Shown: in pieces, positions 56,044 to 63,431 of the stretch | How positions within the stretch are numbered: the first letter of the stretch is position 1 | Layout of the letters: each line of letters begins with the position of its first letter | NCBI RefSeq assembly: GCF_040744945.1 | Contig: NZ_CP160453.1 | Location: 4,836,001 to 4,900,000, forward strand | Length of the DNA stretch: 64,000 nt | Direction: 5' to 3' | Source: Saccharothrix sp. HUAS TT1 | GTDB taxonomy: Bacteria; Actinomycetota; Actinomycetes; Mycobacteriales; Pseudonocardiaceae | Translations under genes and position numbers: made by a program | The notes under the pieces: generated by a model | Database searches by the model: none | Told to the model about the DNA's origin: nothing | Seen by the model: only the letters and a program-made list of their open reading frames with translations

Positions 56044-56574
56044 TCACGGTGTGCCCACGGGGTGTGCGGCGGTGTCGGCGGTATGGGCGGTGGCTTCGGC
56101 GGTGTCGGCGGTGTCGGCGGTGGCTTCGGAGGTGGCTTCGGCGGCGGACCCGGTGCGCGCGACCACCTTGGTGATCCGACCGCGCACCAGCAGCTCGCCG
56201 AGTTCTTCGCTCCGGTCGGCGATCGCCTCGGCCTGGTCCGCGCCCAGGTACCGCGTCGCGATGCGCCTGGCCCAGGTCCGCACCTGCTCGCGCTCGTCCT
56301 CCACCCGCGCCTCGCCTTCGAGGAGGACGAACGCGAAGGGCGGCCGCTCGTCGTCCACGCACAGGGCGAAGCGCGGCCGGCTGCGCAGCGCCCGGCCCTT
56401 GACCGTGTCCGGGCCCGTGAAGAACAGCACCTCCGGGCCGTGCACCACGAACGAGACCGGCGCGACGTGCGGCCGGCCGTCGGCGCGGACGGTGGCCAGC
56501 TTGCCGGTGCGCGTCCCGTGGCCGACGAAGGCCCGCCACTCGGGCTCGGACATCTCGTGCATGGTCGCGCTCAC
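56044..56574 (-). CDS. PPOX/F420-type flavin-split-barrel oxidoreductase with repeat tail
   Basis: The protein is 176 residues from GTG 56574, which overlaps the methyltransferase stop (GTGA); ATG 56562 is an alternative. The split-barrel core (about 5-140) has GKLATVRADGRPHVAPVSF, VLFFTGPDTVKGRAL, RFALCVDDERPPFAFVLLEG and VRGRITKVVART, as in Rv1155-like F420-dependent proteins. After the core comes a low-complexity Ala/Thr/Asp/Glu tail (EATADTADTAEATAHTADTA). It may reduce a double bond or an activated intermediate using F420H2 or flavin. Substrate unknown. Confidence 0.83.
   Translation of the reverse strand: MSATMHEMSEPEWRAFVGHGTRTGKLATVRADGRPHVAPVSFVVHGPEVLFFTGPDTVKGRALRSRPRFALCVDDERPPFAFVLLEGEARVEDEREQVRTWARRIATRYLGADQAEAIADRSEELGELLVRGRITKVVARTGSAAEATSEATADTADTAEATAHTADTAAHPVGTP
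56058..56155 (-). repeat. Tandem 6/9/12-bp repeats encoding the C-terminal tail of the PPOX-type protein
   Basis: GCGGTGTCG, GCGGTGGCTTCG and related units recur about ten times on the plus strand. In the minus-strand frame they give the alternating Ala/Thr/Asp/Glu tail. Confidence 0.8.
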
Positions 56575-57398
56575 GCCTCCCCGACCGACGCGGTGATCAG
56601 CAGGTACTCCACCCCCGTCCGCACCGCCTCGTCGTAGACGTCGAGGATGCGCGCCATGTGCTCGACCGTGGCCGCGCCGTACAGCCGGGACAGCTCGTCC
56701 GCGCTCCCCACCAGGGCCTGCCTGGTCAGCTCCGTGGTGCGCAGGGTGCTCGTGGTGATGTCGACGGTTTCCAGGACGTCGAACCCGGCCGCGCCGAGCA
56801 GCGCCATCAGCTCCGCCCGGGGCGGGGCGGTGATCAGCATCTGCTCGCGCAGGTCCCGCTGCTGCCGCTCGCTGAGCGGTCCGCACCGGGCCACGTCGGT
56901 GATCGCGAGCCGGGACCCCGGCCGGAGCACCCGGGCGACCTCGCGCAGCACGGCGGCGCGGTCCGGCATGTGCGGCATGCTCTCCAGCGCCCACGCGCCG
57001 TCGAAGCTGTCGTCGGGGAACGGCAGCGCGGCGGCGTCGGCCAGCTCGAAGGCGACCCGGTCCTGCAGGCCCTCCCGGCGGGCGGCGTCGGTGGCCGAGG
57101 CGACCTGGCCCGGCGCGATCGTCACCCCGACGACGCCGGCCCCGGTCTCCCGCGCGAACCGCAGGGCCGGGTGGCCCACGCCGCACCCCACGTCCAGCAG
57201 GCGGCGGCCCGGTGCGAGCGGCACCCGCTCGATCATCAGGTCGGTCAGCCGCTCCTGGGCCCGGTCCTTGTCGCTGTCGTCGAACGGACCGGTCCAGTAG
57301 CCGAAGTGGAGGTTGGGACCCCAGATCCGCTCGACCAGTGCGGTGGTCCGCTCGTACATCCGCGCTACCGCGGCCTCCGGCGCGCTGGTGTCGGTCAT
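56571..57398 (-). CDS. SAM methyltransferase 1 of three paralogues
   Basis: The protein is 275 residues. Features are NLHFGYWTGPFDDSD, RLTDLMIERVPL, motif I RRLLDVGCGVGHPALRFA, GVTIAPGQVASA, and FDGAWALESMPHMPDR with VLRPGSRLAITDV. This pattern is that of the RebM/27-O-demethylrifamycin methyltransferase group of natural-product O-methyltransferases (sterol-methyltransferase-like fold). It is divergent from two paralogues at 57.7 and 58.5 kb. The stop overlaps the PPOX-type gene start. It probably methylates a hydroxyl of the product or a sugar; substrate unknown. Confidence 0.88.
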   Translation of the reverse strand: MTDTSAPEAAVARMYERTTALVERIWGPNLHFGYWTGPFDDSDKDRAQERLTDLMIERVPLAPGRRLLDVGCGVGHPALRFARETGAGVVGVTIAPGQVASATDAARREGLQDRVAFELADAAALPFPDDSFDGAWALESMPHMPDRAAVLREVARVLRPGSRLAITDVARCGPLSERQQRDLREQMLITAPPRAELMALLGAAGFDVLETVDITTSTLRTTELTRQALVGSADELSRLYGAATVEHMARILDVYDEAVRTGVEYLLITASVGEA

Positions 57399-57703
57399 CC
57401 CGGGCTCCAGGGGAAGCGGTGGTCACGAGAACTCCCACAAGCTATCAGTTTCTCAACCGACCGGGCCCGGACTTCCGCCTGCTCTGGCGGGTGAAGGACG
57501 CACTTCACCCGTCAGGGGGACAGGTGTTGTCGGTTCACCCGTCCGGCTACAAGCGACATCGGCGACCGGAAGGTGGACGATGTCGTAGTTAAATGTCCTT
57601 CGAGGACTGTTCGACTGTCCGACTGCTCGACGCCGTGAGCGCCCCGCTCGGCCGGCGACCAGAGCACGTTCCCCGCGTGCGCCAACCGGAAGGGGTCGGG
57701 TCG
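57399..57703. promoter_or_regulatory. Divergent intergenic region between methyltransferases 1 and 2
   Basis: 305 bases without a convincing gene (an ATG frame from 57593 is only an N-terminal extension of methyltransferase 2). Two perfect inverted repeats are seen: GGGTGAAG (57489-57496)/CTTCACCC (57503-57510), with a further half-site GGTTCACCC at 57532-57540; and CGACATCG (57554-57561)/CGATGTCG (57578-57585). They may be operators. Confidence 0.4.
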
Positions 57704-58528
57704 GTGTCCAGCCCAACCAGCCAGCAGGTCGACGAGGTCGGCGGGATCTACGACGAGATGAGCGACCTGGTCGGGGTCTTCCACGGCAACATCCACCTCG
57801 GCTACTGGACCGGCGACGACGACCGGACGCCGCTGCGCGACGCGCTGGAGCGGTTGACCGACCTGGTCGCCGACACGCTGGCGCTCTCACCCGGGCAGCA
57901 CCTGGTGGACGTCGGCTGCGGCGTCGGCGAGCCCGCGATCCGGATCGCGAAGCGGTTCGGCGTGCGGATCACCGGGATCACCAACAGCGCCTGGCACGCG
58001 GCGGAGACCACGCGCCGCGCCGTCGCCGCCGGCGTCGCCGACCTGGTGACCGCGCGGCGGGCCGACGCCGGGGCGCTGCCGTTCCCGGACTCCGCCTTCG
58101 ACGCCCTGCTGGCCCTGGACTCCCTGCCCAACGCGGTGGACCGGGCGCAGTGGCTGGGGGAGATGAGCCGGGTGCTCCGCCCCGGCGGCCGGTTCGCGGT
58201 CACCGACTACCCCGTCGAGCGGGCGTTGACCCCGGCGGACCGGGAGGCGATCGCGACGCACGCGATCCTCGACCCGCTCACCGCCGCCGCGCTGTGCGAC
58301 CTCGTCACCGGAGCCGGCCTCGTGGTCGAGCGGCGGTGGGACTGGGGCGCGCGGGCCTGCCGCACCTACGACGAGGTGGCCGCGCTGTTCCGGACCCGAC
58401 AGTCGGCCCTGGCCGACGCCTACGGCGCCGAGCGCGTGCGGGCGTTCGAGCGCAGCCTGGCCCCGGTGTTCGACGTGTGCCGGAACAAGCTCGGCTACGT
58501 GCTGGTGACCGGGCGCCGGCCCGGCTGA
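57704..58528 (+). CDS. SAM methyltransferase 2 of three paralogues
   Basis: The protein is 274 residues from GTG 57704, chosen because GGAAGGGG lies eight bases upstream and the length then matches the two paralogues; ATG 57593 would add 37 residues with no family match. Features are NIHLGYWTGDDDRTP, HLVDVGCGVGEPAIRIAKRF, GITNSAWHAAETT, DALLALDSLPNAVDR and LRPGGRFAVTDYP. It is a small-molecule methyltransferase of the RebM-like group. It is followed after 15 bases by methyltransferase 3. Confidence 0.87.
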   Translation: MSSPTSQQVDEVGGIYDEMSDLVGVFHGNIHLGYWTGDDDRTPLRDALERLTDLVADTLALSPGQHLVDVGCGVGEPAIRIAKRFGVRITGITNSAWHAAETTRRAVAAGVADLVTARRADAGALPFPDSAFDALLALDSLPNAVDRAQWLGEMSRVLRPGGRFAVTDYPVERALTPADREAIATHAILDPLTAAALCDLVTGAGLVVERRWDWGARACRTYDEVAALFRTRQSALADAYGAERVRAFERSLAPVFDVCRNKLGYVLVTGRRPG

Positions 58529-58543
58529 CCCGAGAGGCACCTG

Positions 58544-59374
58544 ATGACCACCGACTACGTCCCCAGCAGCGCCGAGGTCGTCGCGTTCTACGACAACGCC
58601 CTGCCGCTGATCACCCACCTGGCCGGCGACAACGTCCACTACGGGTACTGGCACTCCCGCGAGGACACCAGCACCCTGCACCAGGCCATGGACAACCTGA
58701 CCGACGTGATGATCGAGCGGCTGGGCGTCACCGCCGGGCAGCGGGTGCTCGACGTCGGGTGCGGGCTCGGCGCGCCCGCCCTGCGGCTGGCCCGGACGAC
58801 CGGCGCGGAGGTCGTGGGCATCTCCACGAGCGCGGCGATGGTCCGGGAGGCCAACGACCGCGCACGGGCCGCGGGCCTCGGCGGGCAGGTGCGGTTCGAG
58901 GTCGCCGACGCCGCGGACCTGCCCTTCGAGGACGCGTCGTTCGACGCCGCCTGGGCCATCGAGTCCCTGGTGCACATGGCGGACCGGCCGCGGGTGTTCG
59001 GGCAGGTGGGTCGGGTGCTGCGGTCCGGTGGGCGGTTGACCCTGACTGACTTCTACGAGCGGACCCCGTTCACCGGCGAGCGGCTGGAGATGATCGAGCA
59101 GTACCGCAAGGCCGCCCTGAACACCCCGTTCCACCGGCTGGAGGAGTACCCCCCGATGCTCCGGGACGCCGGTCTGCACCTGGTCGAGTACCTCGACATC
59201 AGCGAGCGGACGGACCGGCACTACCCCATGCTCCTGGAACGGCTGCGCGCCCACCGCGACGACCTGACCGCCGCCTACGGCGCCGAGACGATCGCCGCCC
59301 TGGACTCGGTGTTCAGCAACTGCGCCCGCACCGGCGAACCGCACTACATGCTGATGACCGCCCACCGGAGCTGA
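58544..59374 (+). CDS. SAM methyltransferase 3 of three paralogues
   Basis: The protein is 276 residues. Features are NVHYGYWHSREDTST, NLTDVMIERLGVT, QRVLDVGCGLGAPALRLA, GISTSAAMVREAND, FDAAWAIESLVHMADR, and LRSGGRLTLTDFYERTPF. It is closer in wording to methyltransferase 1 than to 2. It is probably co-transcribed with methyltransferase 2. Three copies suggest successive methylations of one scaffold, or of a scaffold and its sugar; no direct evidence of substrate. Confidence 0.88.
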   Translation: MTTDYVPSSAEVVAFYDNALPLITHLAGDNVHYGYWHSREDTSTLHQAMDNLTDVMIERLGVTAGQRVLDVGCGLGAPALRLARTTGAEVVGISTSAAMVREANDRARAAGLGGQVRFEVADAADLPFEDASFDAAWAIESLVHMADRPRVFGQVGRVLRSGGRLTLTDFYERTPFTGERLEMIEQYRKAALNTPFHRLEEYPPMLRDAGLHLVEYLDISERTDRHYPMLLERLRAHRDDLTAAYGAETIAALDSVFSNCARTGEPHYMLMTAHRS

Positions 59375-59415
59375 CTGGCACCCGCCTGGCCGCCCGGACC
59401 GGGAGACGGGGAGTC

Positions 59416-59610
59416 GTGCTCGCCGCCTACGCCGCCACCCGCACACCGTGGGTCCCTATGGGCCCGCACTTCGGCTGGAACTTCACCCCTGGCGGGCATC
59501 GGCTGACGGTCGTGTCCCTGTGGTCGGCACACCTCCGCGACCACCTCGTCCCGCGCCGCCGGCTCGACCAGCTGCTGTTCGCCGATCTCCGCTCCTCCTA
59601 CGGCCGGTGA
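59416..59610 (+). pseudogene. Remnant with a CAAX-protease (CPBP) C-terminal motif
   Basis: A 64-codon frame from GTG 59416 encodes LAAYAATRTPWVPMGPHFGWNFT, which matches the last motif of CPBP/Abi membrane proteases (TxxLWxPIGxHxxWN). The following residues (SLWSAHLRDHLVPRRRLDQLL) belong to no CPBP protein. The rest of the 267-base gap between methyltransferase 3 and the SARP gene holds nothing recognisable. It is probably a decayed fragment. Confidence 0.35.
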
Positions 59611-59641
59611 GCCGCGCGCCGGAGCCGGGCGCGCCGATCCG

Positions 59642-62600
59642 CTACCGGTCCGTCCCGGCGCGGGACGTGGTGTCGGGGTGGGACAGCAGGTCTCGCGCTT
59701 CGGAGTGACCCCGGCCGGTCTCCGCGTCGAGGCGGTGCGCTTCGGTGGCGTGGGCGATGGCGGCGGCGTGGTCGCCGTGGTCCAGGGCGGCGGTGGCCAG
59801 TCGGGTGAGCGCCAGCGCTTCGAGGGGGCGGAGGTCCCCGGCGCGCGCCAGGTCCAGCGCGGCGCGGGCGTGGGCCGTGGCCTCGTCCGGGTCGCCCTGG
59901 TCGCGGAACGCGGCGGACAGGCCCAGCAGCGCGTTGACCCGGCCGCGGAGGTAGCGGGACCGGTGGGTGTCGGCGAGGGAGCGCCGGTGCAGCGCGACGG
60001 CGAGGTCGGGCCGGCCCGCGAGGCGGTGCGCCTCACCGGTGGTGTTGCGCGTGTCGACCTCGGTCGAGTGGTCGCCCTCGGCCAGCGCGGCGGCCTGGGT
60101 GAGCAGGTCGTGCGCGAGCCGGTGCTCGCCGTGCAGGAGGGCGATGCGGGCGCGCAGTTCGTGGCAGCGGGCCAGTTCGTGGTCGACGGCGGCCCGCCGG
60201 CTGTGGGACGCGGCGCGGTCGGCCAGCTCCAGCGCCCCGACCAGGTCGCCGGTGTGCAGCCGCGTCTCGGCGAGGAGCAGCAGGGCGATGCCGTTGCCCC
60301 GGTCGTCGCCGAACCCCTGCCGCGCCAATGCCCGGGTGAGGTGGTCGGCGGCCTCGGCGGGCCGGCCGAGCGCGAGCGCCGTCGAGCCGAGGTTGACCTC
60401 GATCATGCCCTCGTGCACCGGGCAGTCGGGTTGGCCGGCGATCGCGCGGGCCCGGGTCAGGTGCTCGAACGCCGTCCGCAGCGGGCCGGTGTAGTAGTGC
60501 AGGACGCCGAGGTTGGTCAGCCCGACCGCCTGGCCGTGCCGCCACCCGTCGGCGGTGGCGGCGTCGAGGGACGCGGTGAAGTGCTCGACCGCGGCGGCGT
60601 AGTCGCCCCTGGTCAGGCTGAGGGCGCCCGCGCTGTTGCGCATCGCGGAGGCCGGTCGCGGGCCGGTCGCGGTGGGTGTCGCGGCCTCCAGCACGGCGGC
60701 CCAGTGCGCGGTGTTGCCGCGCAGGAAGAAGCCCTTCAACGCGTCGGCCAGGAGCCAGGCGGCCCACCGGGGCCCGCTGTCGGCGGCCAGGCGCACCACC
60801 GCGGCGACGTTGGCCGCCTCGGCGGCGAGCCACGCCCCGGCGGTCGCGGCGCCGTCGAACGCCAGCGGTTCCCGCCGCTCCCACCCGGGCTCGGGACGCG
60901 GCAGCGCGGCCCGGCCGGGGTCGAGCGCGTCGGCGGCCCGTTCGGCCGTGTCGACGTACCAGCCGAGCAGCCGGTCGAGCGGGGCGCGCCCCTCGTCGCG
61001 CGCCCGTTCGGCGGCGTAGCGGCGGAGCAGTTCGTGCAACGCGTGCCGTCCGGGGACGGGTTCCTCGACCAGGTGGGCCGCGACCAGCGCGCGCAGACCG
61101 CGCTCGGCGTCGGCGACGTCGACCCCTGCGAGCGCCGCCACCGCGGCCGGTGTCGCGTCGGGGCCGGGAACCAGGCCCAGCAGGCGGAACAACCGCTGCT
61201 CGGCAGCGGTCCGGGCGGCGTAGGACAGGTCGAGCGCGGCCCGGACGGCCGTCTCCGGATCTCCCTGCAGCTCCAGGCCGGTGAGGAGGTCGCCGGTCCG
61301 CAACGCCGCGACGTAGTCGCCGACGGTCCGGTCGGGTCGCGCCAGCAGGTGCGCCGCCGCGATGCGCAGCGCGAGCGGCAGCCCGCCGCACAACGCGACC
61401 AGCTCGCGGGCCGACGGCCGCTCCGCGCCGACCCGATCCGCGCCGACCATCCGGTCGAGCAGCGCCAGACCCGCCTCCGGGGTCAGCACGTCGACCCGCA
61501 GCTGCCGGGCGCCTTCCCGGGCGACCAGGCCGTCCAGCCGGTTGCGGCTGGTGACCACGACCGCGCAACCGGGCGTGCCGGGCAGCAGCGGCCGGACCTG
61601 CGCGACGTCCTCGGCGTCGTCGAGGACGACCAGCACCCGGCGGTCGGCCAGCGCCGACCGGTACGCCGCGGCCGCCTCGTCCACCCCGGTCGGGCGGTTG
61701 GTCTGGTCGACCGCCAGCGCGTGCAGCAGCTGGTCGAGCGCCTGCCGGGCGGACAGCGGCGGGCCGGCGGCGTGCGCGCGCAGGCCGACGAACAGCTGCC
61801 CGTCCGGGAAGCGGGACCGCAGCCGGTGCGCCCAGTGCAGCGCCAACGCGCTCTTGCCCACCCCGGCCGTGCCCGTGAGGACGAACAGGGCCGCGTCGGC
61901 GTCGTCCATCGTGCGCAGGACGTCATCGCGGCCGACGAACCCGTGCGGCGCGGTGGGGAGTTGGGCGGGCGTCACGCGGCGCGGCGCCGGCCGGTCCTCA
62001 CCGGTCCCGCCGAGCGCCACGAGGTGCGCCCGGCGCAGTTCCGCGCCCGGCAGGACGCCCAGCTCCCGGTCCAGGACGCCGCGGACCCGGTCGAACAGGG
62101 TCAGCGCCTCCCCGGTGCGGCCCGCGCGGTGCAGCGCCGTCACCATCGTCGCCTGGACGTCCTCGCGGAACGGGTGCCCCTCGACCACGTCCCGCAGCGC
62201 GGCCACCGCCTCGTGCGGCCGGTCGAGGTCGAGCAGGGCCCGCGCCAGGGTCTCGCGGCCGGTGAGCAGGCGGTCGGCGAGCCCGGCCCGGACGGCGTCG
62301 ACGTCGTCGCCGACGAGGCCGGGGAACGGGTCGCCGCGCCACAGCGACAACGCCTCGGACAGCGTCCGCGCCGCCCGCTCCGGCTCGCCGCCCGCCAGCT
62401 CGCCGCACCCCGCCGCCACCCGGTCCTCGAACCGCAGGTGCGCCACCCGGTCGCGGTCGGCGGTGATGCGGTAGCCGTTGTCGTCGTTGTCGATCCGCGG
62501 CCGTGCCGAGCCCGGGCCGCCGTCGTCGGCGTCGAGCGACCGGCGCAGCTGCCAGACGTAGGTCTTGAGGTTCCCGGCGGCCGAGCGCGGTGGGTGGTCG

Positions 62601-62755
62601 CCCCACAGCGCCGCGGCCAGGCGGTCGACGCTCACCGGCTCACCGGCGTGCAGCAGGAGGCACGCCAGCACCAGCCGTGGCTTCCGCGCGACCGGCGGCG
62701 TCCTGATCCCGTCGGCGGTCACCACGCCGACGTCGCCGAACACCTCCAGGTGCAT
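59642..62755 (-). CDS. AfsR/SARP-family regulator with NB-ARC and TPR domains
   Basis: The protein is 1037 residues from ATG 62755. Order: OmpR-like winged helix (about 1-95, LACLLLHAGEPVSVDRLAAALW and LKTYVWQLRRSL), bacterial activation domain (about 100-250, ARTLSEALSLWRGDPFPGL, EDVQATMVTALHRAGRTGEA), and NB-ARC ATPase with Walker A LTGTAGVGKSALALHWA and Walker B VLVVLDDAEDVAQV plus VVVTSRNRLDG. TPR repeats follow to the end (about 640-1030). SARPs activate antibiotic operons by binding heptameric direct repeats at 11-base spacing. Direct repeats of that period lie in its own upstream region. It stands beside the methyltransferase group and may be the main activator of the cluster. Confidence 0.93.
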   Translation of the reverse strand: MHLEVFGDVGVVTADGIRTPPVARKPRLVLACLLLHAGEPVSVDRLAAALWGDHPPRSAAGNLKTYVWQLRRSLDADDGGPGSARPRIDNDDNGYRITADRDRVAHLRFEDRVAAGCGELAGGEPERAARTLSEALSLWRGDPFPGLVGDDVDAVRAGLADRLLTGRETLARALLDLDRPHEAVAALRDVVEGHPFREDVQATMVTALHRAGRTGEALTLFDRVRGVLDRELGVLPGAELRRAHLVALGGTGEDRPAPRRVTPAQLPTAPHGFVGRDDVLRTMDDADAALFVLTGTAGVGKSALALHWAHRLRSRFPDGQLFVGLRAHAAGPPLSARQALDQLLHALAVDQTNRPTGVDEAAAAYRSALADRRVLVVLDDAEDVAQVRPLLPGTPGCAVVVTSRNRLDGLVAREGARQLRVDVLTPEAGLALLDRMVGADRVGAERPSARELVALCGGLPLALRIAAAHLLARPDRTVGDYVAALRTGDLLTGLELQGDPETAVRAALDLSYAARTAAEQRLFRLLGLVPGPDATPAAVAALAGVDVADAERGLRALVAAHLVEEPVPGRHALHELLRRYAAERARDEGRAPLDRLLGWYVDTAERAADALDPGRAALPRPEPGWERREPLAFDGAATAGAWLAAEAANVAAVVRLAADSGPRWAAWLLADALKGFFLRGNTAHWAAVLEAATPTATGPRPASAMRNSAGALSLTRGDYAAAVEHFTASLDAATADGWRHGQAVGLTNLGVLHYYTGPLRTAFEHLTRARAIAGQPDCPVHEGMIEVNLGSTALALGRPAEAADHLTRALARQGFGDDRGNGIALLLLAETRLHTGDLVGALELADRAASHSRRAAVDHELARCHELRARIALLHGEHRLAHDLLTQAAALAEGDHSTEVDTRNTTGEAHRLAGRPDLAVALHRRSLADTHRSRYLRGRVNALLGLSAAFRDQGDPDEATAHARAALDLARAGDLRPLEALALTRLATAALDHGDHAAAIAHATEAHRLDAETGRGHSEARDLLSHPDTTSRAGTDR

Positions 62756-62779
62756 CCCCACCCCTGGGACAACGTAGCG

Positions 62780-62818
62780 CAGCGGTCCAGCCGCGACTGG
62801 ACCGCTGCTGGACCGCCC
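62780..62818. promoter_or_regulatory. Direct and inverted 11-bp repeats (SARP-type site) between divergent genes
   Basis: CTGGACCGCTG (62797-62807) is followed immediately by CTGGACCGCCC (62808-62818), a direct repeat at exactly 11-base period. CAGCGGTCCAG (62780-62790) is the perfect inverted copy with a six-base gap. SARP operators are direct repeats with 11-base spacing, so autoregulation and control of the secreted-protein gene are plausible. Confidence 0.5.
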
Positions 62819-62891
62819 GGCGGCACGCTCCCGGTGGTCGTCCCGCGGAGGGGTGGGGACGACCCCGAGTCCCGACTCACGAGGAGTGCGA

Positions 62892-63353
62892 ATGGGGAAG
62901 TTCAAGACCGCGCTGATCGCCGCCTGCCTGGGCGTGATGGCGCTGCCGGCGGGAGCGGGACCGGCCGCCGCCGCGCCCGCCGGCCTCGGCGCGACGCAGG
63001 CGGACGGGCACTGCCTGCTGGAGGTGCCCGCCTGGAACACCGGCTACCTGCTGGGGATGGACTGCTCGTCGTGGGCGCGGGCGGAGTGGAACTCCGACGG
63101 CTCCCGCCCGGAGTACTTCGCGGTCGCGGCCAACCGGACCGTGTGGCACGCCTGGCCGGGCAGCGGCGGGTGGCGCCAGGTGCCGGGCAACAAGTCCGCC
63201 GACGACATCATCAACGGCACCGTCGGGGGCAAGCGGGCCTGGTGGTGGTCGGGCGGCGCGCGGCACGTGTCGATCTGGGTGACCGGCGGCACGGGCTACT
63301 GGTGCACCAGCGACCTCGGCAGCGGCTGGACCGGTGTGTGGCGCGACTGCTGA
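62892..63353 (+). CDS. Small secreted protein, lectin-like repeat
   Basis: The protein is 153 residues. Signal peptide FKTALIAACLGVMALPAGAG with a cut near AAAAP. The mature part has four Cys, HCLLEV, GMDCSS, YWCTS and WRDC, likely as disulfides, and Trp-rich strands (NRTVWHAWPGSGGWRQV, KRAWWWSGGARHVSIWV) that resemble single blades of PLL-type or tectonin-like sugar-binding propellers. Function unknown; extracellular carbohydrate binding or a structural role is possible. It is divergent from the SARP gene across repeats that could control both. Confidence 0.75.
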   Translation: MGKFKTALIAACLGVMALPAGAGPAAAAPAGLGATQADGHCLLEVPAWNTGYLLGMDCSSWARAEWNSDGSRPEYFAVAANRTVWHAWPGSGGWRQVPGNKSADDIINGTVGGKRAWWWSGGARHVSIWVTGGTGYWCTSDLGSGWTGVWRDC

Positions 63354-63384
63354 CGGTCACGCCGCCCGCTCACGCCGGGTGAGT

Positions 63385-63423
63385 GCCGGGCCCCGCTCAG
63401 GGTAGGACCGGGCGGGGCCCGGC
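63385..63423. terminator. Bidirectional hairpin terminator
   Basis: GCCGGGCCCCGC (63385-63396), 15-base loop, exact complement (63412-63423). It lies between the converging ends of the secreted-protein gene and the DUF916-like gene. Confidence 0.75.
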
Positions 63424-63431
63424 GGTCGCGC

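Noticed and set aside
56058..56155. CRISPR-like short repeats
   Set aside because: Units are 6-12 bases with no spacers and lie inside the coding frame of the PPOX-type protein; simple slippage repeat.
57593..57703. Longer N-terminus for methyltransferase 2 from ATG 57593
   Set aside because: The extra 37 residues match nothing in the two paralogues, and GTG 57704 has a well-placed GGAAGGGG.
22000..59000. Mobile element carrying the cluster
   Set aside because: No transposase, integrase, inverted terminal repeats or tRNA attachment site were recognised anywhere in the window.
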